From: Fagopyrum homotropicum
Lineage: Eukaryota; Streptophyta; Magnoliopsida; Caryophyllales; Polygonaceae
Reading direction: 5' to 3'
DNA: 64,000 nucleotides
Assembly (NCBI GenBank): GCA_033239125.1
Contig: BSWB01000004.1
Location: 60,759,501 to 60,823,500, forward strand
Made by a program: the position numbers and the translations under genes. Under the pieces are notes generated by a model. The model made no database searches, was not told where the DNA came from, and saw only the letters and a list, made by a program, of their open reading frames with translations. Positions 32,893 to 44,159 of this stretch are shown here, piece by piece (within the stretch, counting starts at the first letter, position 1; every line of letters begins with the position of its first letter).

Positions 32893-34572
32893 TGTTAGCA
32901 TGAAATATTGCGATATTCTAGGCACTTATTCTAGTTGTATTTCCCTCATTATTGAGTACATGGATGAAGTTTAGAAGCAATTATTAGTTTATTCCTCTAT
33001 TTTGTCGATATGGATGTCTACACTAGCTTTATGATTATTGTAGGCAAAAAGGAGCTATTGAAAGAGAAAAGAGAGTAATCGACCATATTCGAGGATTAGG
33101 AACACATCAAGGAAGCTAAGGAAGGACTAGGATGAAGAATGTCACGACACAAAGGAAACCACAAGTGATCTACACTTCCACACCCTAAATTACGGCCGTA
33201 GAAGAGTCCACGCTCTAAACCACTGCCGTGGATCTTGGCATCATGAGCGTGGAGCATTCCAGTAAGTTACACGGCCTAAAGTACGGTCATGGAAGTCACA
33301 AGAGACCGTAATCCATTTCCACGCTCTAAACCACGGTCGTGGAAACCCTTGCGACCGTGATTTAGGCGATCTTTTGACGAGTCTTTATTTGCCACATTAT
33401 TCACGTGATGGGCCGGGAGGGTTATTTCTTTCCCGTCTTTTAAAAAGGTCAAAAAAGAGAGTTTTGAGGATCCGCGCTTACGCCCGCTTAATCTCGCAAC
33501 ATTTGCATTTGATCCCGCGGAGACGCCGACGGCCGCTTACTTTACTTGGAGCATCCTCGCCTAAGGTGGATTGAATATCGCCAAGGTTTAGCCTTTTTCT
33601 TAGGGTTTGATATTGAAGACGGATTGACATCCCGTTCTTCGTTCTTGCCTAAGATTATTGTGAGGTTTTGTGTTATACATTCTGAATCTATTAAACATTT
33701 GTTCTTGTGTTTCGGATTCGAGAATTGGTTTTGAAGTTCTATTGAGTATTCGAGGGTTTTCATCTTTTATTCTCTTTAATTTGAATATTGATATCATGAC
33801 AATTATTGGTGGCTAAAACCCTTTAGCATTTCTAAGGTGAAGGGTTGATAGTTGTGGATTAGATGATGTTAGATCGATTGTAAATTGATTGGACCCTGAG
33901 AGTTAGAGAAACCTCGTCGACGAACCTAAATCACGGCCTGTTCTTGGTTGTCCACGGCCGTGGTTCTCAAGATCTGACCGTGATTCACCTTAGTTTACGA
34001 ATTTTGCTTTTACTTTGATCCAAGGTTAAATATTAGCTTTAATCTAGTCTTGGTTTGCCCTTTTCTAGGTAGTAGGGAGACTCACCATCCTCTATTTCGG
34101 TTCCGAGTGTCACAACCTTAACCGTTTGAGTTTGTCTTGATCCTTGGGTTACAAGTTTGGGTACTTGAGATTAATTCTAGTCCTTAGATCCTTTCTATAC
34201 TGAAGCCTCAACAACCTTTATAGAGAGTTCTTTGGGTTAGACATATAGGGTTTTGGAACTTCACCGTACATAACCTTACTTTAGTATACCTTTGCAATTC
34301 TCAACTCTGTCCTTATATATATAGTATATCTTGAATCGATTGCCACAATTAGATACCTGAATCTTTAGGGTTGCTGTTTTCCCAATATTTGCAAAGCTTT
34401 TACATCTTATTTGCTCGATAATCTGAAATTGGATTTAGTTTCACCGAATCCCTGTGATCGATACTCTGGAATACTTGCTAATCTACGTCGATCCGTACAC
34501 TGCGGGTTCGCTTGATTTTATTCTAGTTTTATAAATTTAAGACTTGATTGCACGCACGTTTTAGGGCGAACA
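32893..34572 (+). repeat. 3' LTR of Athila 2
   Basis: Same length as the 5' LTR (1680) with scattered single-base differences. Palindrome clusters are at about 33177-33362 and 33928-33984. TSD AGAAG follows at 34573-34577, after which the integrase region of chromovirus B resumes. Confidence 0.95.
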
Positions 34573-34577
34573 AGAAG

Positions 34578-35980
34578 CAGGGAACCTACCAGACCCTGAT
34601 GAGGATTAGAGAGAGGATGTCTCGCGGGGAGACACCACAGTTCTCGATAGGAGCAGATGGAGTGATGAGACGCCATGACCGCGTCATTTTACCTACTGAT
34701 GCAGAGCTGATGCAGAGGATTTTACAAGAGGCTCACCGTATACCTTACTCTGTACATCCAGGTACGAGTAAGATGTACCGTGATGTGAGACGCTCATATT
34801 GGTGGGGAGGATTGAAGCCCGATGTAAACAGATTTTTGGCATAGTACGTGACTTGTCAGCAGGTCAAGATAGAGCATTGCAAACCTGGAGGTGAGCTCCA
34901 TCCACTGTCAGTGCCGTAGTGGAAGTGGGATGACGTCTCCATGGACTTTGTGACTGAATTGAGGCCTAGTAGGATTTTTGCTATTTGGGTTATTTTGGAT
35001 AGACTGACGAAGACTGCACGTTTCATTCCTATCAGAGAGACGTGGCCAGTGAGCAGATTAGCTGAGAAGTACACTAGGCAGATAGTGAGACTCCATGGTG
35101 TACCGAGGACGATCGTCTCTGATCGAGTTGGACAAATTACCTCGAGATTTTGGCAGCAGATTCATACTGCTTTAGGGGCGAGTGTACACTTTACGACTGC
35201 GTTTTACCCCCAGACCGATGGTCAGTCAAAGTGGATTATCCAGACCCTTGAGGATATGCTGCGAGCTTGTGTGTTGGATTGGGGATAGGGATGGTCATAT
35301 TACCTCCAATTGGTTGAGTTCTCATACAACAACAGTTAGCATGCATTGATTGGGATGGCTCCATATGAGGCATTGTATGGGCGTAGATGTCGTACACACT
35401 TGTGTTGGTATGAGCCTAGAAATATTAGTGGTATAGCGCCAAAGAAGATTCAAGATGTTATGGCTCGAGTAGCGCTGATCAGAGAGAGGATGCTGGTTGT
35501 ACAGAGCCGCTAGAAGTCATATGAAAACAGGAGGCGTCGACTTCTAGAGTTCAGAGTGGGAGCTCATATTTAGCTGAGAGTATCTCCGACGCGAGGCGTT
35601 AGACATTTTGGCATAAAGGGGAAGTTGAGTTCCCAATATGTCGGTCCTTTCGAGATACTGGACAGAGTTGGGAGGGAAGCCTACAGATTAGCTTTGCCTC
35701 CGGGATTAGAGGGTGTTCATCCTGTGTTTCACGTGTCTCAATTGAGGGAGTATATACCAGATCCGAGACACATCGTCATCTATGATGATTTGGTGGTTGA
35801 GTCGGACCACACCTTTGCTGAGTATCCAGTTGCAGTCCTAGAGTGAGGTGTGAGACGCTTGCGTTCGAAGGACATCCCCATGTTGAGGATATAGTGGTCG
35901 AGACGGGGACCAGAGGAGGTTACATGGAAGACTAAGGATAGTATCCAGAGGAACTATCCAGAGTAGTATGCTGAGATAGA
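34578..35980 (+). pseudogene. Integrase and chromodomain remnant of chromovirus B
   Basis: One frame carries HPGTSKMYRDVRRSYWWGG, a CQQVK zinc region, the DDE core (WDDVSMDFVTEL, IVSDRVGQITSRFW, HFTTAFYPQTDGQSKW, where the usual FTS..R segment and QTDGQSER Glu are altered), GMAPYEALYGRRCRT, and the C-terminal YVGPFEILDRVG to PPGLEGVHPVFHVSQLREY. After about 35800 a chromodomain-like remnant (VRRLRSKDIPM, EEVTWKT) is readable across stops. Stops at about 34842, 34917, 35286, 35337 and 35511 are mostly TAG at Gln positions. The catalytic Glu appears replaced by Lys in QSKW. Confidence 0.85.
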
Positions 35981-36009
35981 TACACTTGTAGGATCACCGA
36001 GTATATCTT

Positions 36010-36554
36010 AGTGCTATCTTGGTGAATGTTGTGATTATATGCTTATGTGCTTATATGCCTTGATGTGTTTATTTTTGTGCTAGCTATGATGTGATATATG
36101 ATCTTATTAGATCTTGATGTGCTAGTGCGACTTATGATTATAGCTGGAGATGGTTATTTCCTCCATACTATTTGAGTGTGATTAGGCTCTTGCTGGAGAT
36201 GGCTCTTTCCTCCAAGCTACCTTGATGGACATAGTCTTGTTGGAGATGTTTTTCCTCCATGCTTTGTGTATGAGTATGATCTGGCTAGAGATGGGCTTCC
36301 TCTATGCCTTGTGATGCGAGTATGGCAAGAGATGTGATTCCTCCATGCCTGTGGGGTAGCGTTATGGCCCTGATTTCTAGAGTTGATAATTCCTCCATGC
36401 TTGTGTTTGAGGTTATAGATTGTTATAGGTTATAACCTTTTGAACGGAGATGTGATGCCTCCGATAGAGAGAGTTATACCTCGGCATATGGGTCCGAGAA
36501 GATTTGGGATTTTGCAAGTTTTGGGACGAAACTTGTTTTTAGGGGGGGGTGAGA
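36010..36554 (+). other. 3' untranslated part and polypurine tract of chromovirus B
   Basis: A degenerate tandem pattern of about 60 bases runs from 36120 to 36480: GGAGATG followed by TTCCTCCATGC-like text appears at least six times. The tract AGGGGGGGGTGAGA (36541-36554), preceded by a GGGACGAAACTTG sequence common to plant chromoviruses, directly precedes the LTR and fits the plus-strand primer. Confidence 0.65.
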
Positions 36555-39500
36555 TGTAAGAGCCTTAGTCTTGAGGTCATGAGAGAGAGTGTTGAGTGTG
36601 TAGGAATTGGCCTAAACCGCCCTTGCGGTTTGCAGAGCCCGCCCCTGCGGCCTGCCTGGTCCGCCCATCCGCCTCCATAAGCCGCTCCTAGGGTTTGTGG
36701 CGTGCTTCAGCCGGCTTTGTTGACTCTTGACCCGTGCTTTACCTCTTCCTTCGTCTATAGTATTTTTATCTCACTCCTAATGAGGGTTTCACCTCTCTTA
36801 CAACTTCATCTCCTACCTTACGCTCTTCTTCTCTTCTTCTTCCTTCTTTGGATCTTCATCTTGATTTTCTTGATCTTGTTAGAGTTTTGATGAGAGTTTG
36901 TGGCTTGGATGTTGATGATGATGATTGAGGACATTGATGTTCTTGTGTTGAGTCAACCTTGAAGTCGTGGTGAGGTTTCTCCCTGTGTTAGGTTCAGCTT
37001 GGTGAGTTCTTCCTCTCTTTCTTCTTTCTTTCTTCTTTTCTTCTCTTTGCCTTTCTAGCTTAGGATTCCACAAGGTTTGATCTTGAGGCAGCCTTCATAG
37101 GCTTTATTTGATGTATATATGTATGTGTATGTATGGGGTTGCTGGTTGAAGAAGGTGTGATGAGGATCGAGTGGAGAAGCTGGAAGTGTGCATTCTGCAC
37201 ACCAGCCGCCCCTGCTTCACCTTAGGATCGCCCCAACGCCGGCCAGTCGCCGCCCCTACGCCACTCAGGGCCGCCCTTGCGCCTTCCTGCACTCCAACCT
37301 TGCTTTGCTCTTGTGTTGCAGGTGTGTCTTGCTTCCGGGCTTGCCTAAGGATGGCATTGTCCTTTCCTTTCCTAGTATGAGTGTGTAGTGTTACGCTAGA
37401 AATGTATAGCACAAAAGTCTTACAATTTATAACTCGATATAATTTCCTAACTCCTAGCGAACCCACAGTGTATGGGTCGTTTTGTAGCAAGGATAGTATT
37501 CCGAGGTCGAACACGAAGACTAAGGTGAAATCAAATCAAACTAGTGATCATGGATAGTGTAAATCTAGTCTAAGAAAAGAGAAGGAAATAAAGAAATGAA
37601 AATCATAATATTTTTGGGTTTGGTTTTTGTGGTGATCAAGCAAAGATCACAAATCATGCAAGATTATAAATCAAACAAACAACTCAAGCTAGCAACACAA
37701 ACAAGCAACACAAACACAAGATATGTGATCAAAGAGAGAAAAGCGGATTCTAGGGGTTAAGACTTCCAGTTATGGCATTGGACTCAAGCTTCTAATCAAC
37801 CTTGGATAAGCTACGGTATGTTGGGAAAAGGGTGTTTCTCAAATGGGATCAATCACCGGGTAGGTCTCATGGTCCACTAACCCCGCACCTAAGGTCCTAT
37901 TACCGGGTAAGTCTCTAGGAGCCTAAGGATGGGAATTCTACACAAACCGGATTGCTATCTAGGGGTCAAACCTCTCCTTACCGGGTAAGTCTCGGGAAGG
38001 CAAGTCCTAAGCATCTATCCTAGCACACTCAGTCCAATAGCGGCTTGCGAGGCTCACTACTACCTAGAGTTCATCATCTTCGGTATCTAAGGTCGAGAAT
38101 TACCGGGTAGGTCTCTTCTCTCACTTAGTTTGCTCGCATTAGGTCACTCTAGGCTAGATTATGCTTAACAAACACTAGGATTTCAACAATCTAACATCCT
38201 AACATTCAAATTCATCAAGCAACCATCCAAGACCACGGGCGTGGAAAGGTATGAACAGACCGTGGTTTCTTTTTGGTGATAGGTTTCGAACAAGAAACCA
38301 TCCAAGAGTACATTCAAGTCTATTCTATCATAGTCCAAGCCATAATCATCATTCCATTACCCTAGAATCACAACTATTTAGCCAACAACATGCATTTTAA
38401 GATTCAAACTCAACAAGCAAACATTCATGGCTTCCATAGCAAGAAAATGAAGTGATAATGAAAAGAAACAAGTAGTCTTAGCTGAATATAAGATGAAACA
38501 AAACTTACAACCCTTCAAACACAGCTCTAAAACGTTCCTTACAATGCCTTCAAATGTTCTCAACAAAAGTCACTCAAAAACTCACTCAAAAGCTCACTCT
38601 AAATCTCTATCTTTGTGTGTTGTTCTTCCTCCAAATATGAGAGTATTTCTCTTCTTCTCCAAGTCTCTCCTCTAATGGAATGAGGTGTGTGTTGGAGAAT
38701 GTGGGGGAGTCCTCTAGCAACAACCTGCAGGACCACTTATATTCCCCACCAAGAGCAAGGGTCGGGCATGGAGATCGTGGGACAGCTGTCACAGCTATCC
38801 AGAGAAAACCACGGCCAAAATTACGGGCGTGGTTCTGGCTCTGGGCTGTGGTTTTGCTTGTTCAGCTTCCTTTGGATCATTAAGCCACGAGTTGGTGTAA
38901 GGCATGCACCAACAAGGTCCTATGTGTTCTCCTTTGCTCCTAGCTTGCTTCTTAATGAGTCCGGAAGTGTGCCATCACGAGGAATGATCCTCGAATGTAT
39001 CGATTAAGCTCCAAAATTTCCCTAAAATACCTACAAAACCAACAAGAGTTCGTGTACACGCCTATTTCGACAACATGCATGAATTAAGCGTAAACGTCAT
39101 GAACTAATGTTAAACCATGCATGAATAACGGGAAAAACTATCTTAATGAATGCCTAAACTAACTTCATAAATCACGTCATCATGTAGTACCATGCTAGGT
39201 ATAGATGAGAGTGTGATGATGATTTTATGATCATGTTATGCCTTGTACGGCTTTGAGGATTAGTAGGTTGTGAGGCTTAGGTTAAGGATGATCCTATAGA
39301 TCCCTTGGGTCTAGGTGTGACCCCTTTGATTGATAGGAGATTGATATATCTTTATGCCTTGTTATTAGGCAGTGTCCCTCTCAGGATTGGAGGTTAATCG
39401 TGGTTGTAATTGTACGAGGTTGAGGTAAGTCCACAGGACTTACTTAGCTACCATCCTTATATTAGGTGTTTGTATGAGTGGTGTGTGTGTTATATGCTTG

Positions 39501-40251
39501 CTATGATAGCATGTGATGATGATTATTACCGACCTATGTTTTATTGATATCCCCATTGCATGGCAATGATAACCTTTCCCTTTCATCCTGTAAGGAGTCT
39601 GGGAGGTTCTTTGATGTCAGGCCAGTCTAGTTTAAAGGAAGGGAACAATCCACTCCCATAGGATACACCGGTTGTGTGACCGATACTACTTACAGCTGGC
39701 TAGCAGGCCTAGAAACAGGGATGATACAGTCCTCGTGTCACATAGTTTCATCTATCTATATACACTATTTGAGTGAATGACTATTATGTAAAGATAATAA
39801 AATGGGTAAATGTGTGACAACATGATTATGTATTTATCTTTCATGACTTGTGCTTGTGCTTATGCATTACCTTATATATGTATGGTTAGCTAATGGTTTC
39901 ATACCATGTTGTAGATGCCTTGCAGGATAGGAGAGTTGCTGAGTGATCTGGCAGGGTGATAGGCCGAGGACTCTCGTACATTAGGTGGCTATGGTTTTGG
40001 GGATGTTTATGTTCCCTCCTGCGCGAGGATGATATTTTGTATACCTCCTGTGTGAGGATGATGTTTTATACTCGGCTATGATCTTGTATACCTTTTGATG
40101 TACAATTTTATACAGTTTTATGCATTTGTTTTATATCTGTCAATGTCATGTTGTAAGGTCCAGTGAACTTGTTGTCATGCTAGGGTCAAGATCCACTGTG
40201 AGATCCTAGCCCAATTTGGCATCCCGAATCCTGCGGATACGGGGTGTTACG
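36555..40251 (+). repeat. 3' LTR of chromovirus B, split by a solo LTR
   Basis: The LTR starts TGTAAGAGCC at 36555 and ends GTGTTACG at 40251 (final A changed to G). It is interrupted by a 1794-base solo LTR plus a 5-base duplication, so its own length is about 1.9 kb. The distal part matches 17011-18118. Near the start it carries AAACCGCCCTTGCGGTTT (36614-36631) and further CCGCCC/GCGG repeats up to 36690 and at 37200-37290. The frame 36702-36890 and the frames at 37171-37388 lie within LTR DNA and have no recognisable protein. Confidence 0.82.
37389..39182 (-). repeat. Solo LTR (Athila 1-like family) in the 3' LTR of chromovirus B
   Basis: 1794 bases, with TGTAG duplicated on both sides (37384-37388 and 39183-39187). 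On the minus strand it begins TGATGACGTG and ends GCGTAACA, like the LTR of Athila 1. It carries palindrome clusters at 38230-38270 and 38806-38855, and four ACCGGGTAAGTCTC-type motifs between about 37850 and 38120, the same plan as Athila 1. Confidence 0.9.
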
Positions 40252-40259
40252 TATATCTT

Positions 40260-43200
40260 ATGGGATACATCCTTGGTGAACCCATTGATATTGTCCGAAC
40301 TAGAGCTCGATTATTGAGTGACTGGAAAACTGCCAAAGGAGAGATCAAAATCTCGGCCAAACCCAACTACTGGATCGAAATAACTTGCTCTAACCCCTTA
40401 CACAAGAAGCACATTTGGGCTAATAGACCCTACCATGTCCTAGGACAACTGCTTATCTTGAGAATTGGAAACCCAACTTTAACACCCTTCTAGAGGATAG
40501 AACTACTGCGGATTTATGGATTAGAATCCCTAGAGTCCTGTTGAATATGTCAACACTAAAGCAATGAGAATAATAGTTGAAGAAAATGCCATAGGCTAGT
40601 TTATTAAACTAGATCCAACATAAGTGAGAGGAAGATGAGCTAACTTCACTAGAATATGTATCTCCCTCAATGTAGCCGCTGAAATGAAAGGAGATGTTCC
40701 CATCCCAGATGAGAATTTTGATGACATGATTTATGATGTTAGTTTAGGCATCCATTTAGATAGTTTGTCCTTCATTCATGCATGATTGGACATTAGTTCG
40801 TGACGTTTATTTCTTAATTGAGTCATCTTGGTAGAAAAGACGTCTACACGAGCTTTTGTCGGTTTTGTAGGTATTTCGGGGATCTTTTGGACATTAATCG
40901 ATACATTCGAGGGTCAAGCCTCAGGTGGTACATATCCAAAGCTTTGAAGGAACATACTTGGATCAAAGAAGGGCACAAGGACCCTTATTGGTGCAAGCAA
41001 TGGAGCAACTCATGACTAGATGATCATAACAAGCTTCTGTTGAAGAAAATCGACCTAACACTCAGGAAAATCGGTCGATTTCCTTCAGGCTGGGTCGATT
41101 TTTTGGCCCCTGACAGCTTGTGACACGATCTCTTTGTCTGTCCCTTGATCTTAATGGAGAATATAAGTGGTCCTGCAAGCTGTTGCTAGAGGAGACTCCC
41201 ACATTCTCTCACACAAACATTATTCCATTTTGGATAGACTTGGAAAAAAAGAAAACTCTCTCATTTTTGGGAAGAAGAAGAAGAACAACATCAAACTTAG
41301 AGTGAGAGTGAACTTTTGAGTTATTTTTAGGGATTTTGGTTGAAGAACTTTTGAAAGCATAATTAGGAACGTTTTGGATCTTCTTTTGAAGGGTTATAAG
41401 TCTTGCTTAAACTCACATTCAGCTAAGATTTCTTGCTTTTACTTGCTTTTCTTTCACCATCTAGCTATGAAAACCATGTATGCTTGTATGATGATTTTAG
41501 ATCTTGAAATGCATGTTATTGGCTAAGTTATTGTGATTCTAGGGAGATGGATTGATGGTTATGGATTGGGTGATGATCGAATGGACTTATATGTTAGTTT
41601 AGGATGATTCGTATGCACAAAACCTAACCCAGACAGAAAAATCGACCTGTTCATAGGCCAGATCGACCGATTTACCTGATGATCCACCCGATTTTTCTCT
41701 ATGTTTTTCTTTAATTGATGAATCTGTATGTTAGGATGTTAGGTTGTTGAAATCCTAGTGTTTGTTAAGCATAATATAGCTTAGGGTGACCTAATGCCAG
41801 CAAACTAAGTGAGGAAAGAGACTTACCCGGTGATTTCCGATCTTAGATACCGAAGATGATGAACTCTAGGTAGTAGTGAGCCTCATAAGCCGCTATTGGA
41901 CTGAGTGTGCTAGGATTGTTGCTTGAGACTTGTCTTTTCCGAGACTTACCCGATAAGGAGAGGTTTGCCCCTTAAGTAGTGTCCGGTTTGTGTAGAATTT
42001 TCAACTTTGGCTCCTTGAGACTTACCCAGCAATAGGAGTTTGGTGCGGGATTAGTGGAGCATGAGACTTACCCGGTAATTGCTTCCATTAGAGAAACACC
42101 CTTTCCCAACACTGCAACCTTGTCCTTAGATCTTTAGAAGCTTGAGTCCAATGCCATAACCGAAAATCTTGATCTCTAGAATCCGCTTTTCTCTCTTTGA
42201 TCACATATCTTGTGTTTGTGTTGCTCGTTTGATTTATAATCTTGCATGATTTGTGATCTTTGCTTGATCACCACAAAAACCCAACCAAAAATATCATGAT
42301 TTTCATTTCTTTATTTCTTTCTCTCTTCTTAGACTAGATTTGCACTATCCATGATCACTTGTTTGATTTGATTTCACCTTAGTTTTCGTGTTCGACCTCA
42401 GAATACTATCCTTGCTACAAAACGACCCATACACTGTGGGTTCGCTAGAAGTTAGGAGAATATATCGAGTTATAAATTGTAAGACATTTGTGTGGTACGA
42501 TTCTAGCGTAACAAATAACATTGTCCAATACCTCCCTATATGGTATGAGGACTTCTCCGATGGATGCGGGTTTTGTGCAGAGAAATCCCATACCTATTAC
42601 CAATGGTCACTCTGAGCTCCCAAAGTAACAAACCTTAAGATCCATATTAAGCAGGCAAAAGCTAGTAAGAAGCTAGTAAAGATAAGGAGATAGATAAAGG
42701 ATGGACCAAGGTGGAAAAGGAGGCTAGAAAGAAGGCTAAAGCTAAGGAAATCAAGGGTTTTCGCCCTTACATTAACTCCAACAAAGGAGTTACCATCTCC
42801 TTTATGGAAACCACAACTGAAAGCCCCAAGGAAAGCAAGAGTAAGAGTAAAGCTGAAAAATCTGATAAGGTGGTGAGGAAGTGACAAGAACCGAAGATAT
42901 CCCCCAGAAAATAGGTGAACAAGCTACCCTCACCAAAGACGACCCTAATGGGCTAGAAATCGAACTTGAAGACTTATCCACACTCCCTGCAGTTGGAGAT
43001 GAAGAATTGAATACAAATTCTTAGGAGCTAGATCACCTCACTAATGAAGAGTATGAACAAGATGAAAACGAAACAAAGCAGCTCAATGTTGAAGAGTTTA
43101 CAACCCTCCTATTCAAATATGGTAAAATCCCGGAGATAGAAGATGCTCAAATGTCAGAAAACTCCTTCCACTCAGTCAAGTCCAACAACACCGTCAACAA

Positions 43201-43714
43201 ACTAATGGAAGCTATGGAGGTTGCAAATAAGCAACAACCTTTAATTTATGTTTATCTCTTTTTTATAAGAATGGAGGAAAATATCAACACCACTGAATGG
43301 ATACATCACGCAGCTAAAAGGAAAGTTACAGCACCACTGGTTGTCAAGCTTGTCAAGCATGAAGTTAAATTAATTAAAGTTTATTAGAATGAGTTATTAG
43401 AGCTCTAAGGAATCTCAAATAGATGCACCATCTATAACACTATAAAGCTATGGCTAGAGTATTTTTTATATAATCTAATGCATTGTCTTATCATTAGAAT
43501 TACAAACTTGAATTGTGAATGGTATCTCACATTGGTTAATAACCTTAGGTATAAAGCAGGCTACAAGAGAAGAGGAAACCGGAAGTGTATCTTCCAGCAA
43601 CACCGCAGTGCAGTCAAAAGGCGCAGCAGGTGTACCGAAGTGAAGGTAAACAATGCAGAAACAAAAAAAATACCATGAATTGAGAAGCCCACATTGGATG
43701 ATAACCAAGAGCAT
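40260..43714 (+). pseudogene. ORF1 of the LINE (gag-like), split by a solo LTR
   Basis: The first piece (IKISAKPNYWIEITC, LWIRIPRVL-like text with a stop near 40490) resembles the N-terminal domain found in plant LINE ORF1 proteins. After the solo LTR, LPIWYEDFSDGCGFCAEKSHTYYQ (about 42531-42605) resembles the expected single zinc knuckle with its last Cys altered, followed by a Lys-rich stretch to about 42890 and acidic text to 43390. Several stops and frame changes break it. The start lies upstream of the junction and is lost. Confidence 0.65.
40719..42513 (+). repeat. Solo LTR (Athila 1-like family) in the LINE
   Basis: It begins TGATGACATG like the LTR of Athila 1 (TGATAACACG) and ends GCGTAACA. 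It has no internal region and lies inside LINE ORF1. It carries four GAGACTTACCCGGT-type motifs (about 41818-42080) like Athila 1. Its palindromes are different: AAAATCGACC (41046-41055), AAATCGGTCGATTT (centre about 41068-41081), GGTCGATTTT (41093-41102), and a second cluster at 41637-41696. Flanks AATTT and AATAA do not match perfectly as a target duplication. Confidence 0.85.
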
Positions 43715-44159
43715 TTTGAGGTTTGAAAATCCAGCTCGGTACCGTGGACATAGTAGATAGAAGGGTAATAATGCACTAATGTTGGTTTGTTGGAAAATTA
43801 GTGTGGTTGTTACTTTTGAGAAGTAAAATCATATATTGGGATATGCTAATCTACCTTCCTTGGCCAATTTAGAAATTAGGGTAATTGTCAATATCCATGT
43901 AATTTTGGGATTTAAGGGAGCAATATGTGGGCATGCACTCAAGATACGGAAACCAACCATTGTAGAAGTATATAGCCCATGGAAGAAACGTATGGTAGTG
44001 ATGTGTATACACCTATCCCATAAAATTGTAAATAGCTTTGTAGTCTATCTATGTAAATGGATAGTAAGGAACATTAACTTGAGAATCTCCAAGCCTACCA
44101 ACTTTACAATACTTGTAGAGGATGATAGCCTCGGCATCATAATTCTCGAAAAAGCGAGT
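43715..44159 (+). other. LINE segment between ORF1 and Athila 3
   Basis: No protein I recognise. The open frame 43836-44297 runs across the Athila 3 boundary into its LTR, so it is not a gene. The stretch is probably degenerate LINE ORF1 end or inter-ORF spacer. Confidence 0.5.

Larger units (their letters stand above)
21757..34572 (+). mobile_element. Athila 2, LTR retrotransposon with env-position ORF
   Basis: Two LTRs of exactly 1680 bases each (21757-23436 and 32893-34572), beginning TGTTAGCATG and ending CGAACA, with target duplication AGAAG (21752-21756 and 34573-34577). It has a tRNA-Asp primer site, gag, protease, RT, a shortened RNase H, integrase, and a 3' ORF of ATHILA ORF-1 type. 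It carries stops and a frameshift, and is not autonomous as it stands. The equal LTR lengths and strong similarity point to a younger insertion than its host element B. Confidence 0.95.
17011..40251 (+). mobile_element. Chromovirus B (Ty3/gypsy, Tekay/Del-like), host of Athila 2
   Basis: Truncated 5' LTR (17011-18118), tRNA-iMet-type primer site, gag, protease, RT and RNase H up to 21751, Athila 2, then integrase from 34573 to about 35980 with a C-terminal chromodomain-like stretch. A G-rich polypurine tract and the 3' LTR (36555-40251, holding a solo LTR) follow. The interruption at RH/IN is an insertion with AGAAG duplication, so both halves are one element. Coding sequence is broken by about 15 TAG stops and by lesions in RT. 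The left flank and 5' target duplication are lost. Confidence 0.88.

Noticed and set aside
37171..37388. Overlapping short frames with Cys and Pro
   Set aside because: Lie within the 3' LTR of chromovirus B and end at the solo LTR insertion.
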